In this document: piece by piece, positions 58,553 to 64,000 of the stretch | How positions within the stretch are numbered: the stretch's first letter is position 1 | Layout of the letters: each line of letters opens with the position of its first letter | Origin: DASUPK01 sp963763955 | Lineage (GTDB): Bacteria > Actinomycetota > Thermoleophilia > Solirubrobacterales > 70-9 | DNA: 64,000 nucleotides | NCBI GenBank assembly: GCA_963763955.1 | Contig: CAVXQP010000016.1 | Coordinates: 124,001-188,000 of the forward strand | Direction: 5' to 3' | Program-made: the position numbers and the translations under genes | Notes under the pieces: model-generated | Told to the model about the DNA's origin: nothing | Seen by the model: the letters and a program-made list of their open reading frames with translations, nothing else | The model's database searches: none

Positions 58553-59458
58553 CTACGCCGCGAGCATCTGCTCCGAGCCGTTCTCGTTCCCGTTCAGCAG
58601 GGTGAGGATGATCCCCTCGCGGAGGCCGCCCTTGCCGATCTGCAGCGGCTGACCGAGCATCTGCGAGAACCGCTCCAGCAGCAGCACCCCCGCCGGCAGC
58701 AGCTTGACCCGGCGGGAGTCGAGCTCGAAGCGCTTGGCGACCTCGTAGATCTCGTCGCTGGACAGGACGCGCACCGCCCGCTCCAGCGTCTCGTACTCGA
58801 GGACGGCACCGACCAGCGTGCGCAGCGACGTCGCGCTGCCTCCCACCGCCACCGCCTGGTCGGGGTGCTCCAGCTCGACGTCCTCGAAGAAGTCGGAGAT
58901 GTGGTCGCGGAGTCCGCGGATCTCGGCGGCCGACGGCGGATCGGACTCCAGGTGGTCCTCGGTGAGCGACCCCGAGCCGATCTTGAAGGACTTCACCTCA
59001 TTGACGCCATCGGGGACCGTTCCGTAGATCACCTCGGAAGAGCCGCCGCCGACGTCCACGACGGCGACCATGCCCTCGGCCGGATGACTGAGCGACTTCG
59101 TCGCGCCGATGAAGGCGAAGCGCCCTTCCTCCTCCTCGTCCAGGACGTCGACCTCGACCCCCGCGACCTCCTCGATCTCCCTGACCACCTTGTCGCGGTT
59201 CTTGGCCTCGCGGATGGCGGCCGTGGCGACGGTCTTGACCTCCTTCGCGCCCATCTCGTGGGCGAGCCGCACCTGGGTGGTGACCACCTCCGCCACCTCC
59301 GCGACCTTCTCGGCGGTGATCTTTCCGTCCTTCGAGGCGTCCTTGCCGATCCGGGTGTAGGCGCGCTGTTCCATCACCTTGCGGAGCTGTCCCTCGGACG
59401 GCTCCGCCACGAGCAGTCGGGTCGTGTTCGAGCCGATGTCGATCGCCCCGCAGAGCAT
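58553..59458 (-). CDS. ppx: Exopolyphosphatase / pppGpp phosphohydrolase
   Basis: Ppx/GppA enzyme of 301 residues, the short one-domain-pair form. It has AIDIGSNTTRLLVAE (phosphate 1 loop), VATAAIREAKN, the catalytic Glu in VLDEEEEGRFAFIGA, VVDVGGGSSEVIYG (phosphate 2) and VGGSATSLRTL. It degrades polyphosphate from the end or acts on pppGpp; sequence cannot separate the two. It precedes the two CHAD genes on the same strand. A hairpin lies just before its start codon. Confidence 0.92.
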   Translation of the reverse strand: MLCGAIDIGSNTTRLLVAEPSEGQLRKVMEQRAYTRIGKDASKDGKITAEKVAEVAEVVTTQVRLAHEMGAKEVKTVATAAIREAKNRDKVVREIEEVAGVEVDVLDEEEEGRFAFIGATKSLSHPAEGMVAVVDVGGGSSEVIYGTVPDGVNEVKSFKIGSGSLTEDHLESDPPSAAEIRGLRDHISDFFEDVELEHPDQAVAVGGSATSLRTLVGAVLEYETLERAVRVLSSDEIYEVAKRFELDSRRVKLLPAGVLLLERFSQMLGQPLQIGKGGLREGIILTLLNGNENGSEQMLAA

Positions 59459-59464
59459 TCGCCC

Positions 59465-59506
59465 GGATTCTCTCAGGGGAGTCGGATCAAGCCCCTGGAT
59501 GAATCC
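59465..59506 (-). promoter_or_regulatory. Two-step hairpin directly upstream of ppx
   Basis: Minus-strand reading: GGATTC - ATC - CAGGGG - 12-base loop - CCCCTG - AGA - GAATCC, that is two perfect 6-pair stems with a symmetric 3/3 internal loop. It ends only 6 bases before the ppx ATG (59458) and lies 13 bases after the R2lox-like stop. The purine-rich stretch most likely to bind ribosomes is within its 3' arm. It may control ppx translation or end the upstream operon. Confidence 0.5.
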
Positions 59507-59519
59507 GCTGGTTGCGGCG

Positions 59520-60353
59520 CTATCCGTTCAGGGGAGCGCCGATCAGCGCCAGGCGACGACCGAGCGCGCCGAGGGCGAACTCGCCCAGCGCGCCGTCCTC
59601 GAGGCCCAGTACGTCCCAGGCGCCCTCGCTCGGCGGCGAGATCGACTCCGCCACGGCGGGCAGCAGCTCCCTGATCTGGTCGCGAATCACCTCCGCCATC
59701 GCCGGGTCGGCTGCGACCGCCTCACGCAGGAACCAGGTCCCATACGCGATGTGGCGCTGCTCATCGGAGGCGATCAGGCCGTATCCGTCAGTGAAGCCGG
59801 GCAGCAGGTCCCGCTCGCGCAGGAAGTCGAGGATGAAATGCGAGGCGGTCAGGCCGAGGGTCCCCTCGATGACCATGTGGTAGATCGTCACGAAGCAGAC
59901 CTTGGCCTCGCGATCCGCCGGATCGAGCCTGAGCCGGTCATGGGCCTCGACGAGCGCCTGGTCGAAGACGCGCTCGAAGGCGTCTCCGAGGACCGCGCGG
60001 GCGCGGGCGACGTGGGCCGCGATCGCACCGGGGTCGGCGATCACCTCGTTCTGGAAGCGCGCGTAGAACTGCATGTGGCGGACCTCGTCGACCAGCTGCG
60101 TGGAGAGGAAGCTCCCCTCCTCCTCGTCGTCCTGGGCCAATACCAGGCCGCAGAACTGGGTCGAGATCCGCTCCTCGGCGACCATCAGCGAGCTGAGCGC
60201 GAAGTAGAGGAGGTCCCGCACGCCGTCCTCCAGCCCCGCCCAGTCGGCGGGATCGCGGCTCAGGTCGACGTCCTGGGAGGCCCAGTGGGCGTGCTCCCAG
60301 TCGAGGTAAAGGGCTTCGGGATCCTTGAGGGCGAGAGCGTCGGCCGGGCTCAT
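59520..60353 (-). CDS. R2-like ligand-binding oxidase (ferritin-like di-metal protein)
   Basis: 277 residues, a ribonucleotide-reductase R2-type four-helix bundle. The metal ligands are VAEERISTQF (Glu60 or Glu61), VDEVRHMQF (Glu90, His93), IEGTLGLTA (Glu163) and SDEQRHIAYG (Glu198, His201). The context of VIEG..., LLPGF and DEQRHIAYGTWFL is that of the Mn/Fe R2lox group more than of true R2. R2lox is an oxidase of unknown substrate. The start ATG 60353 overlaps the arsM stop by 4 bases, so it is co-translated with the arsenic genes. Confidence 0.8.
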   Translation of the reverse strand: MSPADALALKDPEALYLDWEHAHWASQDVDLSRDPADWAGLEDGVRDLLYFALSSLMVAEERISTQFCGLVLAQDDEEEGSFLSTQLVDEVRHMQFYARFQNEVIADPGAIAAHVARARAVLGDAFERVFDQALVEAHDRLRLDPADREAKVCFVTIYHMVIEGTLGLTASHFILDFLRERDLLPGFTDGYGLIASDEQRHIAYGTWFLREAVAADPAMAEVIRDQIRELLPAVAESISPPSEGAWDVLGLEDGALGEFALGALGRRLALIGAPLNG

Positions 60354-61156
60354 GCGGGGATTTTGGCGCGGATGATCGCCGAGCCCGCCTGATCGTGGAC
60401 GCGATGGGTCTCCCGCAGCTCGACGTCCGAGAATCCCGCCTGCTCGAGCTCGCGCCGGAACTCCCCCTCCGTCAGGGCACCGGCGATGCAGCCGGTCCAC
60501 TGCGCCATGTCGTGCCGGGTGGCTTCATCCATCCCGGCGTCGGCGACGATGTCGGTGACCGCGAAGCGGCCTCCTGGCCGGAGCACCCGCGCCGCTTCGC
60601 GAAAGACCGCCGGCTTGTCAGCGGAGAGGTTGATCACGCAGTTGGAGATCACGACGTCGACCGAGTCGTCGGGCAGCGGCACCGCTTCGACCGTCCCCTT
60701 CAGGAACTCGACATTCCGTGCACCCGCCTCCCGCTGGTTTCGGCGGGCCACCTCAAGCATCTCGTCGGTCATGTCGACGCCATACGCCTTGCCGCTCGGC
60801 CCGACCCGCTTGGCCGAGAGCAACACGTCGATGCCGCCGCCCGAGCCCAGGTCGAGGACGGTCTCTCCCTCGTGAAGCTCGGCAACCGCCGTCGGATTGC
60901 CGCAGCCGAGCGAAGCGAGCTTCGCCTCGTCGGGGAGCGCGTCTCGGTCGGCCTTCAGATAGACGCCGGCACCGAACTCCTTTCCCCCACATGCATCCGG
61001 GACGTCGACACCGCAGCCGCACGAGCCCGGGCTCGAGTGTGAGGCCGTCGAGGGTCCGCAACAGGCGGCGCGCCCCTCTCCCACCGAGCTCGCCGCGGCG
61101 GCGTAGCGCTCGCGCACCGCCTCTCGGATCTCGTCCTTGCCGGTCAGCTCAGCCAT
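60350..61156 (-). CDS. arsM: Arsenite S-adenosylmethionine methyltransferase
   Basis: Methylates As(III) to volatile or less toxic forms. 268 residues. SAM site VLDLGSGGGIDVLLSA, then GVDMTDEMLEVAR. The arsenite-binding cysteines are in SLGCGNPT, ISNCVINLS and WTGCIAGAL, and a further cysteine-rich stretch near the N-terminus has ACCGPS and CGCG. It overlaps arsR upstream by 13 bases, so the two are coupled. Arsenic methylation is the family role; activity here is inferred. Confidence 0.92.
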   Translation of the reverse strand: MAELTGKDEIREAVRERYAAAASSVGEGRAACCGPSTASHSSPGSCGCGVDVPDACGGKEFGAGVYLKADRDALPDEAKLASLGCGNPTAVAELHEGETVLDLGSGGGIDVLLSAKRVGPSGKAYGVDMTDEMLEVARRNQREAGARNVEFLKGTVEAVPLPDDSVDVVISNCVINLSADKPAVFREAARVLRPGGRFAVTDIVADAGMDEATRHDMAQWTGCIAGALTEGEFRRELEQAGFSDVELRETHRVHDQAGSAIIRAKIPA

Positions 61157-61497
61157 CCGCTCAGTTCCTCCAATGAGTCGGGGTTGACGTAGTAGTAGGC
61201 CCAAAGACCCTGGCGCTCCGAGCCGACGATTCCGGCCTCGCGCAGGACCTTGAGGTGGTGGGAGACGGTCGGCTGGGAGAGGTCGAAGAGCGGGACCAGC
61301 TCGCAGACGCAGACCTTCCCTGCATGCTTTCGAAGCACGTCGACCAGCTGCATCCGGATCGGGTCGCCGAGCGCCTTGGCGATCGCGCCCATTCGCTCGG
61401 CCTGGGCCCGCTCGATGTCCGGATAGACGACCGGCTCGCAACACGGCTCGCCGGCGGGTCGCTTCTGCTTCGGGACCAGTTCGAGATCGACAGTCAT
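61144..61497 (-). CDS. arsR: ArsR-family arsenic-responsive repressor
   Basis: A 117-residue winged-helix repressor that leaves its operator when As(III) binds. KVCVCELVPLFDLSQPTVSHHL holds the metal-site cysteines (CVC) in helix 3 next to the recognition helix. The C-terminal Tyr-rich GLWAYYYVNP is the wing. A CC pair near the N-terminus may add to the site. ATG 61497 is chosen; an operator-like palindrome covers it, suggesting self-repression. It heads the arsR-arsM-R2lox operon. Confidence 0.92.
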   Translation of the reverse strand: MTVDLELVPKQKRPAGEPCCEPVVYPDIERAQAERMGAIAKALGDPIRMQLVDVLRKHAGKVCVCELVPLFDLSQPTVSHHLKVLREAGIVGSERQGLWAYYYVNPDSLEELSGWLS

Positions 61498-61515
61498 CGA
61501 TGTACATATATCGAT
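61496..61515. promoter_or_regulatory. Putative ArsR operator
   Basis: ATCGAT (61496-61501) and ATCGAT (61510-61515) are two palindromic half-sites around an 8-base AT-rich core (GTACATAT). The site overlaps the arsR start codon and lies 58 bases before arsC on the other strand, so one operator could control both divergent units. The sequence here is clearly richer in A+T than the surroundings. Confidence 0.55.
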
Positions 61516-61573
61516 TGAACTGATGTTTGTCAATGGATACGATTTGGGCCCATCGCGCGATAGGAGGTGCGAC

Positions 61574-62221
61574 ATGGCAGACCAGCTGGACGATGTGCTC
61601 GACCGCCGTCGTCAGAGGACGATCGACGAATTGGCCGCTGAGTTCGAGGGCGTCTGGTCCCGGGAGACGATCGAGCGATTCCTCGAGGAATCTGAGGAGG
61701 CATTGGCGCGGTCGGGGCCTGGAGGCCTCAACTTCATGCCGCTCAGAGCCCCGGCCTTTGCGCGTGAGCGCCTCGAGGCCTTAGCGCAGGCAGAGGGCGA
61801 GATCGAGAAGGAGAAGCCGGAGGTGCTGTTCGTCTGCGTCCAGAATGCCGGACGGTCGCAGGTCGCCGCCGCGCTCACCGATGAGCTCTCTGCCGGAGCG
61901 ATTTCGGTCCGCTCCGCGGGCTCAGCCCCATCAGAGAACATCGATCCGAACGTGATCGAGGCGATGAATGAGATCGGGGTCGACATCGGCAAGGAGTTCC
62001 CGAAGCCACTCACCGACGAGGTCGTCCGCGCTGCCGACGTGGTCGTGACCATGGGCTGCGGCGATGCCTGCCCCGTCTATCCGGGCAAGCACTACGAGGA
62101 TTGGGAGATCGAGGATCCAGCCGGACAGTCGATGGAGGGTGTCCGTACGATCCGCGACGAGATCCAGCGCCGGGTGGAAAACCTGATCGCGACTTTGACG
62201 GTCCCTGGCAGCGCGAGCTGA
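61574..62221 (+). CDS. arsC: Arsenate reductase (low-molecular-weight phosphatase type) with N-terminal helical domain
   Basis: 215 residues. The first 75 are an extra helical bundle (LDRRRQRTIDELAAEFEG ...), as found in actinobacterial three-helix-bundle ArsC forms. The phosphatase fold has the loop FVCVQNAGRSQ (Cys88, Arg94), redox cysteines in TMGCGDACP (Cys162, Cys166) and DWEIEDPAGQ with the catalytic Asp. It reduces As(V) to As(III). The site TAGGAGG 6 bases before ATG 61574 is excellent. It begins the divergent arsC-phosphoesterase-aquaporin unit. Confidence 0.92.
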   Translation: MADQLDDVLDRRRQRTIDELAAEFEGVWSRETIERFLEESEEALARSGPGGLNFMPLRAPAFARERLEALAQAEGEIEKEKPEVLFVCVQNAGRSQVAAALTDELSAGAISVRSAGSAPSENIDPNVIEAMNEIGVDIGKEFPKPLTDEVVRAADVVVTMGCGDACPVYPGKHYEDWEIEDPAGQSMEGVRTIRDEIQRRVENLIATLTVPGSAS

Positions 62222-62249
62222 GCCGATTCCAACAGGAGGCAGAAGTCCA

Positions 62250-62975
62250 ATGGACAGACCGAGTGTTGCTGTTATCACCGACATCCACGGCAACCTGCCT
62301 GCGCTGGAAGGGGCACTTGCCCGAATCGAGGAGCTCGGCATCGAGCAGATCTACTGCGGAGGCGACCTGGTGGGCTACGGCCCCTGGCCCAATGAGGTCT
62401 GCGATCTGATCCAGGAGCGGTCCATCCCGACGATCTACGGCAACTATGACTACGCGATCGGGCGCGATGACGAAGACTGCATGTGCGCCTACCCGAACCA
62501 GCACGATCGCGACCTCGGGCAACTCTCGGTCAACTGGACCCTCGAGCACACCAGCCAGCCCTCCAAGGACTTCATGCGCGCGCTGCCCTTCGACCTCCGG
62601 TTCGAGCTCGCCCGCAAACGCGTACTCCTAGTGCACGGATCCCCCAGGAAGGTGAACGAGTACCTCTTCGAGGACAAGCCCGCCAAAACCTTCGAGCGAA
62701 TCGCCGCCGGCGCCGACTGCGACGTGCTGGTCTTCGGACATACGCACAAGCCCTGGATCCACACCTACGGCGAGACCCTGTTCGTCAACTGCGGCTCGGT
62801 CGGCAAACCAAAGGACGGCGATCCGCGCGGAGGCTTTGCCGTCCTAGAGAACGAAGGCGATGGCGTGTCGGCCCGAATTGAGCGTTTCGCCTATGACGCC
62901 GAATACGCCGCGAGCCAGGTCTCCGATTCGGGTCTCCCCGGTGAATACGCCGAGAAGCTGCTGATCGCGGCTTGA
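62250..62975 (+). CDS. Metallophosphoesterase in the arsenic operon
   Basis: 241-residue calcineurin-like phosphoesterase, paralogue of the gene at 22176-22913. Motifs: TDIHGNLPALEGAL, CGGDLVGYG, IYGNYDYAIG, LLVHGSPR and VFGHTHKPWI. Where many members have GNHD, this one has GNYD, so the catalytic His is replaced by Tyr. The metal ligands themselves remain. It lies 28 bases after arsC, and the aquaporin start overlaps its stop. Its role in arsenic resistance is unknown. Confidence 0.82.
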   Translation: MDRPSVAVITDIHGNLPALEGALARIEELGIEQIYCGGDLVGYGPWPNEVCDLIQERSIPTIYGNYDYAIGRDDEDCMCAYPNQHDRDLGQLSVNWTLEHTSQPSKDFMRALPFDLRFELARKRVLLVHGSPRKVNEYLFEDKPAKTFERIAAGADCDVLVFGHTHKPWIHTYGETLFVNCGSVGKPKDGDPRGGFAVLENEGDGVSARIERFAYDAEYAASQVSDSGLPGEYAEKLLIAA

Positions 62976-63700
62976 ACGCGCCCCTGCCCCGACGCCTGTT
63001 CGCCGAGTTCCTCGGATCGGCTTTCCTCACCGCGGTCGTCATCGGCTCCGGGATCGCCGCGGCGAACCTTTCCCCTGGCGACGTCGGTCTCCAGCTCTTC
63101 GAAAATGCTGCAGCGACCGCGGCGGGCCTATTCACGATCATCCTCATGTTCGGACCCGTGTCGGGCGGGCACTTCAACCCGGTGGTCTCGTTGGTGGATG
63201 CCAGCTTCGGTGGGCTTCGCTGGCGGGATGCAGCTGCGTACATCCCCGCGCAAGTGAGCGGCTGCGTCGCTGGGGCGATCACCGCCAACGGCATGTTCGC
63301 GCTGGCGGCGATCAGCATCTCGACCAAGCACCGTGCCTCCGAGGCCCATCTGCTCGCCGAGGTGGTCGCGACCCTCGGCCTGTTGCTGGTGATCTTTTCC
63401 CTCGCCCGGACGCGGCGAGGCTCGATTGCGCCCGCCGCGGTGGGCGCGTACATCGGCGCCGCCTACTTCTTCACCAGCTCGACCAGCTTCGCCAATCCGG
63501 CGATCACAGTCGGCCGGATGTTCTCCGACACCTTCGCCGGGATCGCACCCGCCTCGGTCCCGTCCTTCGTCATCGCGCAGCTGGTTGGTGGGGTCGTTGC
63601 GATCGGTGTGATCCGGGTGCTGTATCCGGACCTGACGCCGGATGAGGCGGCCGAGGCGCTGCAGCCGCACGACGAGCAGCCGGCGGTTTCGCGCCCCTGA
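62972..63700 (+). CDS. MIP-family aquaglyceroporin (AqpS-like)
   Basis: 242 residues, six membrane helices. The two pore loops carry GGHFNPVVS (NPV in place of NPA) and SFANPAIT (NPA). Aquaglyceroporins conduct As(OH)3, and AqpS-type channels replace ArsB/Acr3 pumps in some ars operons, releasing arsenite made by ArsC. The start is TTG 62972, overlapping the previous stop. No ArsB or Acr3 pump is seen here, which fits that scheme. Confidence 0.85.
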   Translation: MNAPLPRRLFAEFLGSAFLTAVVIGSGIAAANLSPGDVGLQLFENAAATAAGLFTIILMFGPVSGGHFNPVVSLVDASFGGLRWRDAAAYIPAQVSGCVAGAITANGMFALAAISISTKHRASEAHLLAEVVATLGLLLVIFSLARTRRGSIAPAAVGAYIGAAYFFTSSTSFANPAITVGRMFSDTFAGIAPASVPSFVIAQLVGGVVAIGVIRVLYPDLTPDEAAEALQPHDEQPAVSRP

Positions 63701-63714
63701 GCCCCGGCCGCGCT

Positions 63715-63730
63715 TTCACAGCCTCTTCAC
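63715..63730 (+). promoter_or_regulatory. PHO-box-like direct repeat
   Basis: TTCAC occurs at 63715-63719 and again at 63726-63730, a spacing of 11 bases, as in actinobacterial PHO boxes. It lies 34 bases before the start of the last gene. Only two repeats are seen and neither is preceded by the usual G, so this is weak. Confidence 0.3.
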
Positions 63731-63764
63731 GGGATTCGCAGGGGCTCGTCGTACCTTCGGATCG

Positions 63765-64000
63765 ATGCCTCCGAGCGACCCCAGCGAGCGCCTGGGACTC
63801 AGCATCCCCTACGACTGGTGGCCCTCCGCGCCGATCGTCAAGGAGATCGAGGCCGCCGGCTTCCGGTACGTGCAGGTGCCCTCTCCCCCGCCCTCGGTGC
63901 TGGTCAGCCCGAGGGATGCGACGCGCCACGCCGCTGCCCTTTCGGAGGCGCTGGGGACCGCTGGCCTCGAGCCGGTCCTGCACGGGCCGGGATCGGTCCG
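63765..64000 (+). CDS. Sugar phosphate isomerase/epimerase-like TIM-barrel protein, N-terminal part
   Basis: The first 78 residues are in the window; the gene runs off the right edge. LGLSIPYDWWPSAPIVKEIE followed by AAGFRYVQVPSPPPS is the first beta-alpha unit of a xylose-isomerase-like barrel. The helix SPRDATRHAAALSEALGTAG leads into strand EPVLHGPGSV. This superfamily contains isomerases, epimerases and AP endonuclease-like proteins, and cannot be narrowed down from this part. ATG 63765 is the first start in the frame. Confidence 0.6.
   Translation, partial: MPPSDPSERLGLSIPYDWWPSAPIVKEIEAAGFRYVQVPSPPPSVLVSPRDATRHAAALSEALGTAGLEPVLHGPGSV

Overview
The window is about 68% GC, almost wholly coding, and uses GTG/TTG starts freely. 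Gene overlaps of 1-13 bases and convergent overlaps are common. The content (system I cytochrome c maturation, uvrC-rapZ, a gap-pgk-tpiA-gpmI-tgt run, a DUF6328 protein, TadE-like proteins, CHAD and polyphosphate genes, an R2lox-like oxidase, a tRNA without encoded CCA) fits Actinomycetota. Class Thermoleophilia (Solirubrobacterales-like) is my best guess, inferred from gene content and not proved.

Layout. (1) 1-3486: the start of ccmE (minus), rfbF-rfbG for a CDP-6-deoxyhexose, a small conserved protein, tRNA-Gly(CCC), then ccmG-ccmH. (2) 3603-18340: a surface polysaccharide locus with two tandem clan-A glycosidases (the first frameshifted), a flippase, three GT4 glycosyltransferases, two O-antigen-ligase-like proteins, a methyltransferase with a zinc ribbon, a Wzz/BY-kinase, a Ser/Gly-rich anchored protein and a priming sugar transferase. 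(3) 18344-24801: argS (frameshifted), rlmH, an M48 protease, a frameshifted Lys-rich secreted peptide, a phosphoesterase, a lipoprotein coupled to a Ser/Thr kinase, and a 44-residue zinc ribbon. (4) 24849-38131: tgt and the lower-glycolysis operon, a VOC protein, an ABC exporter, rapZ-uvrC, enoyl-CoA hydratase, a cupredoxin and a MaoC protein. (5) 38159-43332: an orphan solute-binding lipoprotein, a three-part Tad-like/VanY/lytic-transglycosylase fusion with two TadE-like proteins, and a frameshifted HD hydrolase. (6) 43454-48659: an aminotransferase, an epimerase fused to a membrane domain, a polysaccharide deacetylase, a DMT transporter and a GT28 transferase. (7) 48685-59458: a polyphosphate neighbourhood with ppk1, a PhoU-like DUF47 protein, two CHAD proteins and ppx, plus a PHP-glycosyltransferase fusion and a GH31 glucosidase. 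(8) 59520-63700: an arsenic island (R2lox-like oxidase, arsM, arsR / arsC, phosphoesterase, aquaglyceroporin), then the start of a TIM-barrel protein at the right edge.

How the genes work together. Regions 1, 2 and 6 supply sugar nucleotides, transferases, export and trimming for cell-surface glycans. Region 7 makes, binds and degrades polyphosphate. Region 8 reduces, methylates and probably exports arsenic.

Two cautions. Four genes, including the normally essential argS, carry one or two single-base frameshifts. Two more lack an ordinary start codon in the frame supported by their motifs. Such a density suggests indel errors in this assembly at least as much as real gene decay. No CRISPR array, insertion sequence or prophage was seen, and no gap between genes exceeds 300 bases.
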